From: Cellulomonas sp. JZ18
GTDB lineage: Bacteria; Actinomycetota; Actinomycetes; Actinomycetales; Cellulomonadaceae
Assembly: GCF_009720485.1 (NCBI RefSeq)
Contig: NZ_CP045245.1
Span: forward strand, 3,906,001-3,970,000
Direction of reading: 5' to 3'
Length of the DNA stretch: 64,000 nt
Shown: piece by piece, positions 9,142-17,677 of the stretch
How positions within the stretch are numbered: position 1 is the first letter of the stretch
How the letters are laid out: every line of letters begins with the position of its first letter
Position numbers and translations under genes: made by a program
The notes under the pieces: model-generated
Told to the model about the DNA's origin: nothing
The model's database searches: none
The model's input: only the letters and a program-made list of their open reading frames with translations

Positions 9142-9587
9142 GCCGTGCCTGTGCGGCCGAGGGGGTCGGTCGTGCGCCGGCGGGCGGCGCTGCGCCGGCC
9201 GCGGGCGAGCTCGGTGGCGAGCGCGTCGAGCGGCTGCGCGAAGGGGTCCTGGAACGCGCGCAGCCAGTCGCCGACGACCGCGAGCGCGGCCGGCTCGGGG
9301 GCGTAGAGCCGTCGGCTCCCCTCGGCGCGCACGCGGACGACGCCGGCCTCGCGCAGCACGCGCAGGTGCTGGGACGTCGCGGGCTGGGAGATGCCGAACT
9401 CCGCGTGCGCGAGCGCCACGAGGTCGCCGGCGGGGCACTCGCCGACCGCCAGGCGTTCCAGGAGGCGTCGGCGCACGGGCTCGGCGAGCGCGGCGAGGAC
9501 GGCGTCGACGTGCGGCGCGGGACCGGCACGGAGCGGGTCCTGCCCGTCCCCCGCCGGGACGTCGCCCGGCAGCGGGTGCGCGCTCAC
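9138..9587 (-). CDS. ArsR-family winged-helix regulator
   Basis: A 149-residue repressor-type protein. It shows LAEPVRRRLLERLAVGE (helix 1-2), FGISQPATSQHLRVLREAGVV (recognition helix-turn-helix) and RLYAPEPAAL (wing). This is the ArsR subgroup that accompanies SRPBCC/AHSA1 proteins, not a Cys-rich metal sensor; no metal-binding Cys pair is visible. GTG 9587 overlaps the stop of the SRPBCC gene (GTGA), showing translational coupling. It probably represses its own operon through the palindrome at 10312-10327. Confidence 0.88.
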   Translation of the reverse strand: MSAHPLPGDVPAGDGQDPLRAGPAPHVDAVLAALAEPVRRRLLERLAVGECPAGDLVALAHAEFGISQPATSQHLRVLREAGVVRVRAEGSRRLYAPEPAALAVVGDWLRAFQDPFAQPLDALATELARGRRSAARRRTTDPLGRTGTA

Positions 9588-10294
9588 CCCGCCCGGCCCT
9601 CGGTGCCGGCCTCGGCACCGCCGTCGCCCCCGGCACCCGTGCCGTCCTCGCCGTCGGGGGCGGGCTGCCCCGTGTAGAAGGCGATCGTCCGCTCCCCCGC
9701 ACGCTGCGCGGCCGCCGGGTCGTCGCCGTCGGCGACCGCTGCGGCGGCCCAGCCGGTGGCGGCCGACGTGACGAACGCCCGCCCCTCGGGTCCCACCGAC
9801 CACGCCTCGCTCTCGGCCGGGTCGACGCTCGCGCCCGTCCCCAGGTGCAGCGCGAGGCCCCAGAGCGCGAGGTCCCAGCCGACGCCGACGGCCCCCGGCC
9901 CGTACTGCTCCCAGAACGCGGGGTCGACGTGGGCCTCGTGCACCAGGCGGAGCTCGGTGGCGTCGTCGCCGGCGGGCGCCAGGTGCACCTCAACCCAGCT
10001 GACGTCGCCGCCGTACTCCCACGTCACGGCGAGCCGCTGCGGGCGGTCGCACGCCTCGACGGTGCCGCCCGCGTTGCCCTGGAGCTGGTAGCGGCCGCCG
10101 ACGCGCAGGTCGCCGCTGACGGGCAGGAACCAGCGCGGCAGGCGCTCCGCGCTGGTGAGGGCGTCCCACACGTCGCCGACCTGCGCGCGGTAGACCCGCC
10201 GCGCCTCGGCGACCTTGGTCGGGCGCCCGGCCCGCTCACCGGTCCGCACCACGCGCGTGACCAGCCCGACCTGCTCCAGAGCGTCGATCGACAT
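9584..10294 (-). CDS. SRPBCC (AHSA1-like) domain protein
   Basis: A 236-residue START/Bet v 1-fold protein. The segment ARRVYRAQVGDVWDALTSAERLPRWFLP is the standard AHSA1 N-terminal strand-helix, and GGRYQLQGNAGGTV follows. Such proteins bind hydrophobic ligands in a deep cavity; here the partner is most likely the ArsR protein encoded next. The C-terminus is an acidic Gly/Ala-rich tail of low complexity. It is the first gene of the three-gene operon. Confidence 0.87.
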   Translation of the reverse strand: MSIDALEQVGLVTRVVRTGERAGRPTKVAEARRVYRAQVGDVWDALTSAERLPRWFLPVSGDLRVGGRYQLQGNAGGTVEACDRPQRLAVTWEYGGDVSWVEVHLAPAGDDATELRLVHEAHVDPAFWEQYGPGAVGVGWDLALWGLALHLGTGASVDPAESEAWSVGPEGRAFVTSAATGWAAAAVADGDDPAAAQRAGERTIAFYTGQPAPDGEDGTGAGGDGGAEAGTEGRAG

Positions 10295-10311
10295 GTCGCG
10301 TCCTCTCCGTA

Positions 10312-10327
10312 ATAAGTGGCGACTTAT
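10312..10327. promoter_or_regulatory. Palindromic operator upstream of SRPBCC-ArsR operon
   Basis: A perfect inverted repeat ATAAGT-N4-ACTTAT starts 18 bases before the SRPBCC ATG. It is AT-rich in a GC-rich background, and its form is that of ArsR-family operators. It is the obvious candidate autoregulatory site for the ArsR protein of this operon. Confidence 0.65.
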
Positions 10328-10626
10328 ACGCTAGCGGCACCTCCGCCCCCTGTCGAGGCCGGTTCGACGGCGCACGTCCCCCCCGGCACCTCGCCGGGCG
10401 GGGCGGCGGGTGTCCTGCGGCGCGCGTACGCACGTGGTGCGCACGCGCGCGGAGGACGTGCCCCTCCCCCGTGCGGACCCGGTCAGGTGCAGAGCGTCCT
10501 GCGGGCCCGTGCGACCGGTGGCCCACCGAGCACCCGCCGCCGCGACAGGGTCCGCGTGCCGTCCGGGCGCCCGGCGTGCGGCCGGGGCGGCCGCGCGGGC
10601 GCGGCGTCGGCCGCGGGACCGCGGTG
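10328..10626. other. Intergenic stretch, no gene seen
   Basis: About 300 bases between the SRPBCC operon promoter and the end of the helix-hairpin-helix gene. Translations in all frames are Arg/Pro/Ala-rich and look non-coding. It contains alternating GCGCGT/ACGCAC-type sequence around 10430-10455 but no convincing terminator or promoter. Confidence 0.5.
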
Positions 10627-10857
10627 TCAGCCGCGGCGTGCGGGCGGCTCGTCCGCGAACGACCTGCCCCGTGCCGCGAGCTCCTCGGCGAGGATCCGCA
10701 CCGCCGCGGGGCCGACGCCGTGGATCGCGAGCAGCTCCGCCGCCCGGACGTGCCGCAGCTGGTCCCAGCGCGTGTACCCCGCGAGAGCGAGCGCGCGGCG
10801 GGCGGTGCGGCCGATCGCCGCGGGGTACTCGGTCGGCACGGGCGCGTCGTCGGGCAC
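10627..10857 (-). CDS. Small helix-hairpin-helix DNA-binding protein
   Basis: A 76-residue protein with one clear helix-hairpin-helix unit ([19 protein letters not shown], about residues 35-53) preceded by [14 protein letters not shown]. This single-HhH fold resembles the C-terminal RNA polymerase alpha/Fis-like 'DNA-binding protein' family and is likely to bind DNA nonspecifically. The GTG start has GGAGGA six bases upstream. It is divergent from pfkA. Confidence 0.75.
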   Translation of the reverse strand: MPDDAPVPTEYPAAIGRTARRALALAGYTRWDQLRHVRAAELLAIHGVGPAAVRILAEELAARGRSFADEPPARRG

Positions 10858-11002
10858 GGCGTCCTCCGTCGTCGGGTCTGCGCCAGTGTGGCGGACGCCG
10901 CCGACACCCGGCCGGGTGCACGCGTTGGCGCTGGTCACGCGCGTGCACCAGGCTGGGCGCCGACGGGGCCGGTCCGCCGGCCGGGCGAGCACGGGAGCGG
11001 TG

Positions 11003-12136
11003 ATGGCGCGGTCGAAGGTCAAGAAGGTCGGCATCCTCACGGCGGGTGGCGACAGCCCGGGGCTCAACGCGGCCATCCGCGGCTTCGGCAAGACGGCCAT
11101 CGGGCACTACGGCATGGAGCTGTTCGGCTTCCGCGACGGCGTCACCGGCCTGGTCGAGAACCGGTACGTCGAGCTCGACGCGAAGGCGCTGTCCGGCATC
11201 CTCACGGTCGGCGGCACGATCCTCGGCACGAGCCGCGACAAGGTGCACCGGTTCCCCGTCGACGGCGGGACGCAGGACATGGTGCCCACCGTCGTCGAGA
11301 ACTACCGCGAGCTCGGCCTGGACGCGCTGATCATGCTCGGCGGCGGCGGCACGGCGAAGAACGCGATGCGCCTGGTCGAGGCCGGGCTCAACGTGGTGCA
11401 CCTGCCCAAGACCATCGACAACGACATCGCGGAGACCGACACGACCTTCGGCTTCGCGACCGCCACCGAGATCGCGACCGACGCCGTGGACCGCGTGCAC
11501 TCGACGGCGCACAGCCACCACCGGATCATCCTCACGGAGATCATGGGTCACCGGGCCGGCTGGCTGACGCTCGCCGCCGGCATCGCCGGCGGGGCGGACA
11601 TCATCCTCATCCCCGAGATCCCGTACACGGTCGAGTCGGTCGCGGAGACGATCCGCGCGCGCACGGCCCGCGGCTCCTCGTTCTCCGTCGTCGCCGTCGC
11701 GGAGGGTGCACGGGACGTCGACGACACCGCCGACTACGAGGCCGCCCAGCTGCTGGTGCGCACCGCGAAGACGCCCGAGGCGCAACGCGCCGCGCGGACC
11801 CACCTGGCGAACGTCGAGGACCAGCAGCGCGAGCACTCGTTCCGCCTCGCCCGCGCGCTCGAGGCCGCGACGGGGCTCGAGTCGCGCGTGACGATCCTCG
11901 GGTACGTGCAGCGCGGCGGCACGCCCTGCGCGGCGGACCGCCTGCTCGCCACGCGCCTCGGCGCCGCGGCGGCCGACCTCGTGTCGCGCGGGCAGTTCGG
12001 CGTCATGGTCGCCGCCCGCGGCGAGGGGACGAAGGCCGTCCCGCTCGCGGACGTCGCGGGCAAGGTGAAGCTCGTGCCGAAGGACCACGCGTGGATCACG
12101 GCGGCGCGGCAGGTCGGGACGGGGCTGGGCGACTGA
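11003..12136 (+). CDS. pfkA: 6-phosphofructokinase (PFK group III type)
   Basis: A 377-residue phosphofructokinase phosphorylating fructose 6-phosphate in glycolysis. It has [12 protein letters not shown] (residues 15-26), [13 protein letters not shown] (about 134-146, catalytic Asp) and MGHRAGWL. The Lys in PKTIDND, where E. coli ATP-PFK has Gly, is typical of PPi-dependent and mixed-group enzymes. The nucleotide loop reads GGGGT rather than GGDGS/GGDDS, so the donor (ATP or PPi) cannot be settled from sequence. The ATG has GGGAG upstream; an adjacent in-frame GTG at 11000 is possible. Confidence 0.93.
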   Translation: MARSKVKKVGILTAGGDSPGLNAAIRGFGKTAIGHYGMELFGFRDGVTGLVENRYVELDAKALSGILTVGGTILGTSRDKVHRFPVDGGTQDMVPTVVENYRELGLDALIMLGGGGTAKNAMRLVEAGLNVVHLPKTIDNDIAETDTTFGFATATEIATDAVDRVHSTAHSHHRIILTEIMGHRAGWLTLAAGIAGGADIILIPEIPYTVESVAETIRARTARGSSFSVVAVAEGARDVDDTADYEAAQLLVRTAKTPEAQRAARTHLANVEDQQREHSFRLARALEAATGLESRVTILGYVQRGGTPCAADRLLATRLGAAAADLVSRGQFGVMVAARGEGTKAVPLADVAGKVKLVPKDHAWITAARQVGTGLGD

Positions 12137-12189
12137 GGGTGCGCGACGTGGGGACGTGATCCGCCCCCGCGCAGGTGCGGCGTGGTGGG

Positions 12190-13164
12190 ATGTCGCACGT
12201 GCGACTGCTGCTGCGACGCCCCATGGGCGAGGACGAGTTCTGGCGCCTGGTCGACGTGCTGGAGGGGTCGTCCGACGAGGACGCGGTGGCCCGGCTCGTC
12301 GAGGCGCTGCGGGCGCAGGGCCGCCGGCGGGCCGTCGCCTTCGCCGAGCGGCTCGCGGTCGTGCTGCACGACCTCGACCGCGAGGTGCTGGCCACCCGCC
12401 CCGTGCGGTGGTCCGACGACGACGAGGACGACGACCCGATCCCCCTGTCCGACGACTCGTTCCTCTACCTGCGTGCCGACGTCGTCGCGCACGGCCGCGA
12501 GATGGTCGCGGCCGTGCTCGCGGACCCCGACGTCCTGCTCGAGCACCGGTGGGACGACGGCGAGGCCCTCCTGTACGCGGCCGACGAGGCGGCGGGCCGG
12601 GAGATCGAGACGCGGGTGTCCTACGAGACCGGCTCGAACGCGGCGCACTGGTCCGCGCGGTACGAGGCCGACGACGTCCCGTTCGTCCCGCCCGTGGTCG
12701 CGCTGTCCGTCGCGGACCTCTCCCAGCCGGTCGAGGTCGAGACCCACGGCGCGGACGGGAGCCACCGGCAGGAGGTGACGTACCTCCCGCCGGACTGGCT
12801 GCACCGCCGCACCGAGGCCGCGGTGCAGACGGGCCTGGGCGAGGCGGTCGGCGACGTCGCCGTCCTCCCGGAGGACTCCGCGGACGCGTGGCTCGAGGTG
12901 CGACTGGGCCTCGGCACGCGCTGGGACCTCACGCCGCGCGTCGAGCCGGGCGCCGCCCAGGAGTGGGGCGAGGGCACCGTCACCCGGGTCCAGGTCGAGC
13001 TCCCCGGTGACGAGGTCGCGGCGCTGCCGCGCGCCGACCAAACGACGCTGCTGCTGTCCGCGGCGGCGACCTGCGTGCTGGCGGTGCTGCCGCCCGACCA
13101 CGGGGCGCGCCCGCGCCTGCAGGACGTCGCCGCCGCGGGACGGCCCCTGCTGCCCGGGTCCTGA
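12190..13164 (+). CDS. DUF4240-like protein of unknown function
   Basis: A 324-residue protein. Its N-terminal 120 residues (MGEDEFWRLVDVLEG, FAERLAVVLHDLDREVL, DDSFLYLRADVVAHGREM, ADPDVL) follow the DUF4240 pattern found in many actinobacterial cytoplasmic proteins. The rest (about 150-324) is acidic and not recognised. There is no signal peptide or membrane span. ATG 12190 is used; GTG 12175 or ATG 12223 (which starts right at MGEDEFW) are alternatives. Confidence 0.72.
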   Translation: MSHVRLLLRRPMGEDEFWRLVDVLEGSSDEDAVARLVEALRAQGRRRAVAFAERLAVVLHDLDREVLATRPVRWSDDDEDDDPIPLSDDSFLYLRADVVAHGREMVAAVLADPDVLLEHRWDDGEALLYAADEAAGREIETRVSYETGSNAAHWSARYEADDVPFVPPVVALSVADLSQPVEVETHGADGSHRQEVTYLPPDWLHRRTEAAVQTGLGEAVGDVAVLPEDSADAWLEVRLGLGTRWDLTPRVEPGAAQEWGEGTVTRVQVELPGDEVAALPRADQTTLLLSAAATCVLAVLPPDHGARPRLQDVAAAGRPLLPGS

Positions 13165-13182
13165 GCACGGCCAGTCCCCGCC

Positions 13183-13218
<36 letters not shown>

Positions 13219-13225
13219 GCCGACC

Positions 13226-13567
13226 ATGACGACGTCCGCGCCGCCGTCCCCGGTGCGCCCGCTGGTGACGGCCGCGACCGTCACGGTGCTCGTGGCCGCA
13301 GCGGCCGTCTGGGCCTACGCGGTCCCCCGCGAGGTGGCCTGCCCACTCGTGCACCCCCCGCCGCCCGGCTGCACCCCGGAGTCCCGCGAGCGCGCCGGGA
13401 TCGTCTGGACCGTCGTGCTCGCCCTCGCGTACGCGGGGGTGCTCGCGGTCGTCCTCACGGTCGGACGTCGGAGGCGAGCGGTGGCCGTCGCCGCCGTGAC
13501 GGCGCTGGCGGTCTGCGCCGCGGTCGCCGTCGTCGCCGTCCTGTTCTCGACCGGCTTCGTGTTCTGA
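13226..13567 (+). CDS. Small three-helix membrane protein
   Basis: A 113-residue protein with three predicted membrane helices (LVTAATVTVLVAAAAVWAYA; IVWTVVLALAYAGVLAVVLTV; AVAAVTALAVCAAVAVVAVLF). Between the first two lies a short extracytoplasmic loop with two Cys (EVACPLVHPPPPGCTPE). It is not recognised. It follows the DUF4240-like gene on the same strand after a 60-base gap containing the hexamer repeat. Confidence 0.7.
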   Translation: MTTSAPPSPVRPLVTAATVTVLVAAAAVWAYAVPREVACPLVHPPPPGCTPESRERAGIVWTVVLALAYAGVLAVVLTVGRRRRAVAVAAVTALAVCAAVAVVAVLFSTGFVF

Positions 13568-13619
13568 GGCCCGCCGGCTGCGGTCGCGGGCCTGCCGGGC
13601 GGCGGGGCAGGGTAGCTCC

Positions 13620-14888
13620 GTGACCAGCACCGACGTCCCCTCCCCGCAGGCCTGGGTCGAGCACGCGATCTGGTGGCACGTGTACGCGCTCGGCGCGGTG
13701 GGCGCGCCGGTCCGCGAGCCCGACACCGACCCCGAGCCGCACCGCCTGCGCCGCCTGCTGCCCTGGCTCGACCACGTCGTCGCGCTCGGGGCCAACGGCC
13801 TGCTGCTCGGCCCGGTGTTCGCGTCCTCGACCCACGGGTACGACACCACCGACCACGGCCGCGTCGACCCGCGTCTCGGCACGGAGGAGGACCTCGACGC
13901 GCTGCTCGCCGCCGCCCGCGAGCGCGGCATCCGCGTGCTCATGGACGGCGTCTTCCACCACGTCGGCGCCGAGCACCCGCTGGTCGCGCAGGTGCTCGCG
14001 GAGGGGCGCGACGGGCCGCGCGCGTCGTGGCTCGCGGTCGACTGGGACGCCCCGGGCGGCCCGCGCACGGCGGACTTCGAGGGTCACCGCGCGCTCGTGA
14101 AGCTGAACCACGACGAGCCGGCGGTCGCGGACCTCGTCGCCCACGTCATGACGCACTGGCTCGACCGCGGGATCGACGGGTGGCGGCTCGATGCCGCGTA
14201 CGCGGTGCCGCCGGCGTTCTGGGCGCGCGTGCTGCCGCGGGTGCGCGAGAGGCACCCCGGCGCGTGGGTGGTGGGCGAGGTCATCCACGGCGACTACGCG
14301 GCGGTGGTGCGGGAGTCCGGCATGGACTCGGTCACGCAGTACCCGCTGTGGAAGGCCACCTGGAGCAGCCTGCGCGACCGCAACTTCTTCGAGCTCGACT
14401 GGGCCCTGCAGCGGCACGCCGAGCTGCTGGAGGAGCTCCTGCCGCAGACGTTCGTCGGCAACCACGACGTCACGCGCATCGCGACCCAGGTCGGGGCGGA
14501 CGCGGCGGTGCTCGCGCTGGTCGTCCTCATGACCGTCGGCGGGGTGCCGTCCGTCTACTACGGCGACGAGCTGGGGTGGACGGGCCTGAAGGAGGAGCGC
14601 GAGGGCGGGGACGACGCGATCCGGCCCGCCCTGCCGGAGGCGCCGCCGGACCCGTCCGCACCCGGGCAGGACGTGCTGCACGCGCACCAGGCGCTCATCG
14701 CGCTGCGCCGGCAGCACCCGTGGCTGGTGCACGCCCGCACCCGGGCCGACGAGCTGACGAACGAGCGGTACCGGTACACGGCGACGTCGCCCGACGGGAC
14801 GCACCGCCTGCAGGTCGAGCTCGACGTGACCGACCGTCCGCGTGCGGTGGTGCGGGACGGCGGCCTGGTGGTGTGGGCCTTCGGCTGA
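13620..14888 (+). CDS. GH13 alpha-amylase-family glycosidase
   Basis: A 422-residue cytoplasmic GH13 enzyme; no signal peptide is seen. The four conserved regions are present: DGVFHHVG (region I, normally DxVxNH), GWRLDAAYA with the nucleophile Asp (II), VVGEVIHG with the acid/base Glu (III) and FVGNHDVTRI with the transition-state Asp (IV). Region I carries HH instead of NH. The enzyme probably acts on small alpha-glucosides or maltodextrins. The GTG start follows a weak ribosome site. It stands alone, followed by a TetR-type operator. Confidence 0.9.
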   Translation: MTSTDVPSPQAWVEHAIWWHVYALGAVGAPVREPDTDPEPHRLRRLLPWLDHVVALGANGLLLGPVFASSTHGYDTTDHGRVDPRLGTEEDLDALLAAARERGIRVLMDGVFHHVGAEHPLVAQVLAEGRDGPRASWLAVDWDAPGGPRTADFEGHRALVKLNHDEPAVADLVAHVMTHWLDRGIDGWRLDAAYAVPPAFWARVLPRVRERHPGAWVVGEVIHGDYAAVVRESGMDSVTQYPLWKATWSSLRDRNFFELDWALQRHAELLEELLPQTFVGNHDVTRIATQVGADAAVLALVVLMTVGGVPSVYYGDELGWTGLKEEREGGDDAIRPALPEAPPDPSAPGQDVLHAHQALIALRRQHPWLVHARTRADELTNERYRYTATSPDGTHRLQVELDVTDRPRAVVRDGGLVVWAFG

Positions 14889-14911
14889 CGCTCGCGCGGG
14901 ACTGGCGCGCC

Positions 14912-14935
14912 GTTAGTCAACGGTGATTCACTAAC
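14912..14935. promoter_or_regulatory. TetR-type operator
   Basis: Inverted repeat GTTAGT-N12-ACTAAC ends three bases before the GTG of the TetR gene. It is AT-rich relative to its surroundings. The position implies that the repressor would block its own promoter or start region. Confidence 0.65.
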
Positions 14936-14938
14936 TGC

Positions 14939-15487
14939 GTGGCCCGCCCCCGCTCCGTCTCCGACGACGACCTGCTCGCGCGCATCGACGCGGGGCTCTC
15001 CGGGCGCACCGACCCCGCCCCGTGGAGCCTGCAGGACGTCGTCCCGTTCGCCGGCATGAGCGCGGCCGGCCTGGTCAAGCGGTTCGGCTCCAAGCAGGGG
15101 CTGCTCCTCGCGCTGGCCCGGCGGTGGGTCGCGCTCGTGCCCACCGGCCGCACGAGCGACGACGCCCCCGCCGACGAGCTGCGCCGCTACGTGCGCGAGA
15201 ACTTCGACGCGCCGACCTCCGCCGCTGCCGTCTTCGCGCTCGGCGAGCTCATGGGCGACCTGTGGTCACCGGCGTCGGCCGACCTGCTGCGCCAGGGGTG
15301 GCGCAAGCAGGTCGCCTACGTCGAGACGCTCCTGCGCCACGTCCCGCTCGCCGCGCACGTCGACGCGCACGTCGCCGCCCTCACCGTCCTCGACGCCCTG
15401 CACGGCGCGCTGTACCGCCGCGCCGTCGACCTCGAGCCCACACCGCCCGACCGCATCCTCGACACCCTGCTGGAGGCCTGGACATGA
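14939..15487 (+). CDS. TetR-family transcriptional regulator
   Basis: A 182-residue regulator. The N-terminal helix-turn-helix is recognisable (SLQDVVPFAGMSAAGLVKRFGSKQGLLLAL, with the FGSKQGLL block matching the usual F-x-[SN]-K-x-x-L-L motif). The C-terminal part resembles TetR_C ligand domains. No ribosome site precedes the GTG and the operator abuts it, so the transcript may be leaderless. Its stop overlaps the start of the next gene (ATGA), so it probably controls the co-transcribed DHFR-like reductase. Confidence 0.85.
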   Translation: MARPRSVSDDDLLARIDAGLSGRTDPAPWSLQDVVPFAGMSAAGLVKRFGSKQGLLLALARRWVALVPTGRTSDDAPADELRRYVRENFDAPTSAAAVFALGELMGDLWSPASADLLRQGWRKQVAYVETLLRHVPLAAHVDAHVAALTVLDALHGALYRRAVDLEPTPPDRILDTLLEAWT

Positions 15488-16065
15488 CCGCGGACCGCAC
15501 CTGGACCGGCTGCGTCTTCATCGGCGTGAGCCTGGACGGCTACATCGCGAAGCCGGACGGCGACCTCGCGTGGCTGACCGACCCCGCACCCCGCGACCAC
15601 GTCGTCGGCACCGCCGACCGGCCGGCGCTGGAGTGGGAGACCTTCTACCCGACCGTGGACGCGCTGGTGATGGGCCGCGCGACGTACGAGACGGCGCTGG
15701 GCTTCGACGAGTGGCCCTACGCCGGGAAGGACGTGATCGTCCTCAGCACCACGCTGGAGCCCGACGACCGGGTGCGCGTCGCGCGGTCCCTCGACGACGT
15801 CCGCGCACGGCTCGACGCGCTGGGTGCCCGGCGCGTGTACGTGGACGGCGGGCGCACGATCCAGTCGTTCCTCGCCGCCGGGCTCGTCGACGAGATCACC
15901 GTGGCGATCGCCCCGGTGCTGCTCGGCCGCGGGCACCGCCTCTTCGGGGACCTCGACCGGGACGTGCTGCTGACGCTGCGGGGGACGCACGCGACCGCGG
16001 AGGACGGTCTCGTGCGGATCACGTACGCGGTGGCGCCGGCGGGTCGGGGGCGGCAGCCCGCCTGA
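15484..16065 (+). CDS. Dihydrofolate-reductase-family protein (RibD C-terminal-like)
   Basis: A 193-residue protein of the RibD_C/DHFR-like fold: VSLDGYIAKPDGDLAWL (N-terminal signature), DALVMGRATYETAL (NADPH loop), RRVYVDGGRTIQSFL (GG-containing cofactor motif) and ITVAIAPVLLGRGHRLF. Such stand-alone proteins are NADPH-dependent reductases of unknown substrate. The ATG overlaps the TetR stop, indicating a two-gene operon under repressor control. Confidence 0.88.
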   Translation: MTADRTWTGCVFIGVSLDGYIAKPDGDLAWLTDPAPRDHVVGTADRPALEWETFYPTVDALVMGRATYETALGFDEWPYAGKDVIVLSTTLEPDDRVRVARSLDDVRARLDALGARRVYVDGGRTIQSFLAAGLVDEITVAIAPVLLGRGHRLFGDLDRDVLLTLRGTHATAEDGLVRITYAVAPAGRGRQPA

Positions 16066-16084
16066 CCGGCGCCGGCCCCGGCCG

Positions 16085-16909
16085 TCAGGCCCGTGCCGCG
16101 TCGAGCACCGGGACGAGCTGCTCCTCCTCGTACGCCAGGTGCCGCTCGAGCTCCTCCACGAGCCGGTCCACCTCGCGGAGCACGTCGTCGCCGCCGGACC
16201 CGTCGGCCCGCACGACCGCCTGCAGCTCGTCGAGCAGTGCCGCGATCACCGCGTGCTCCGCGCGGAGCCGGTCGAGCACCGGCCCGAGCCGAGGGGCCCG
16301 CGCGGCGTCCTGCGCGAGCATCGGGAACATCCCGACGTCCTCGCCGTGGTGGTGCTGGTGCAGGCCCGCGCACACCGTCAGGCAGGAGGCGCGCAGCTGC
16401 GCGCCGGGGGCGGGGCCGCCGCGGGCCACCTCGTCCCGGATCAGCGCGAGCTCGCGCCGGAACGTGTCGTGCAGGAGGACGAGCGCCTGCCCCCAGGGCA
16501 CGCCCGGGGGCAGCGCGCCGCGGGCCCGGGGCAGGGCGACGACGGGGACGGCACGGGCCTCGTCCTCGCTCCCCGCGGCACCGGCCTCGACGACGCGGGC
16601 GAGCACCCCGTCGCGCACGTCGTCCTCGAGCACCTGCGCCCGCGTCTCGAACGTGAAGGGCCCGTCCTCGACGGTCACGGCGGGGTCGGCGAGGACGTCG
16701 TCGAGCCACGCCGGCGGCGTGGACGCCGCGGGTGACGAGGCCACGACGAGCACCCGGTCGCCGTCGGGCAGATAGGTGAGCGGGGTCGTGCGCGGGCCGT
16801 CCGGCCCCCGCGTCGTGAGCAGCAGCAGGCGCGTGCGCTCGTACCCGCGGACGCGACCGTGGCCCCCGCGGAACTCCTCGATGACCCGGTCGTCGTCCGC
16901 GTGCACCAT
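16085..16909 (-). CDS. Deazaflavin-dependent reductase fused to hemerythrin domain
   Basis: A 274-residue two-domain protein. Residues 1-110 match the DDN/F420-dependent nitroreductase split-barrel family (VIEEFRGGHGRVRGYE, LLLLTTRGPDGPRTTPLTY, LVVASSPA). Residues about 130-274 form a hemerythrin HHE bundle, with iron ligands in LLHDTFRRE, LHQHHHGEDVGMFP, AEHAVI and HLAYEEEQLVP. An F420H2-reduced partner for a di-iron O2/NO/ROS site is a reasonable inference, but neither activity is proved. GGAGGGG precedes the ATG. It is on the same strand as, and downstream of, another DHFR-like gene. Confidence 0.87.
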   Translation of the reverse strand: MVHADDDRVIEEFRGGHGRVRGYERTRLLLLTTRGPDGPRTTPLTYLPDGDRVLVVASSPAASTPPAWLDDVLADPAVTVEDGPFTFETRAQVLEDDVRDGVLARVVEAGAAGSEDEARAVPVVALPRARGALPPGVPWGQALVLLHDTFRRELALIRDEVARGGPAPGAQLRASCLTVCAGLHQHHHGEDVGMFPMLAQDAARAPRLGPVLDRLRAEHAVIAALLDELQAVVRADGSGGDDVLREVDRLVEELERHLAYEEEQLVPVLDAARA

Positions 16910-16994
16910 GAGGCCCCTCCGCCGTCGTGGGAGCGACGCTAGACCCGCCCGCGCGGCCACGACAACGCCCCCGCGGGGCGCACGGCACGCCGGA

Positions 16995-17576
16995 TCAGCG
17001 CCGCGTGGGCCGGTAGACGAGCTCCTGCGTGCGGCCGTCGAGCACGCGGCTCTCCAGCAGCTCCAGGTCGAAGTCGTCCGCGCCGGCGAACACCGGCGCC
17101 GTCCCCGTCCGGCCCGTGAGGACCGGGAAGATCGTGACCTGCACCCGGTCCACCAGGCCCGCACTCATGAGGGATCGGTTGAGCGACAGCGAGCCGTGCG
17201 AGCGCAGCGGCACGTCCGACTCCTCCGTGAGCCGTGCGACGACCTCGACCGCGTCCCCGCGCGCGACGGTGGCGTCGGGCCAGTCGAGCGGGCCGGACAG
17301 CGTCGACGACACCACGGTCGTCGGCAGGTGGCACATGCGGGTCACCCACGGGTCGTGCACCTCGGAGTCGTCCGTGCCGTCCGCGAGCATCGCGACGAAG
17401 TCCCGGAACGTCGTCGCGCCGAGGACCAGCCGCTGCTCGCCGTCGTACTGGGCGAGGCGGTGCTCGAGCAGCTCGGGCCCCTGCTTGCCCCAGTAGCCGC
17501 CCCAGTCGCCCGGCGGCGCGTACGAGCCGTAGCCGTCGAGGCTGGTGAAGACGTCGAAGGTGTAGGTCGCGGCCAT
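16995..17576 (-). CDS. Dihydrofolate-reductase-family protein
   Basis: This second DHFR/RibD_C-like reductase has 193 residues: FDVFTSLDGYGSY, RLVLGATTFRDFVAML, SHGSLSLNRSLMSAGLVDRVQVTIFPVL and a C-terminal strand. Here the usual GG in the cofactor loop is replaced by GSLSLNRS, the form seen in the 'yyaP/yqjX-type' subgroup. It differs clearly from the copy at 15484, so this is not a recent duplication. The ATG has GCAGGAGG upstream. Confidence 0.87.
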   Translation of the reverse strand: MAATYTFDVFTSLDGYGSYAPPGDWGGYWGKQGPELLEHRLAQYDGEQRLVLGATTFRDFVAMLADGTDDSEVHDPWVTRMCHLPTTVVSSTLSGPLDWPDATVARGDAVEVVARLTEESDVPLRSHGSLSLNRSLMSAGLVDRVQVTIFPVLTGRTGTAPVFAGADDFDLELLESRVLDGRTQELVYRPTRR

Positions 17577-17677
17577 GCGTGCCTCCTGCGCTGTCGTGGT
17601 CGTCCGTGCAGACCCCGGACGGCGTGCGGACTCATCGGTGACGCCTGGACGTCGGTGGTCGCCCCTACGGTGGCGGC

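Noticed and set aside
10330..10626. A gene in the spacer before the helix-hairpin-helix gene
   Set aside because: All frames give low-complexity Arg-rich sequence without a plausible start.
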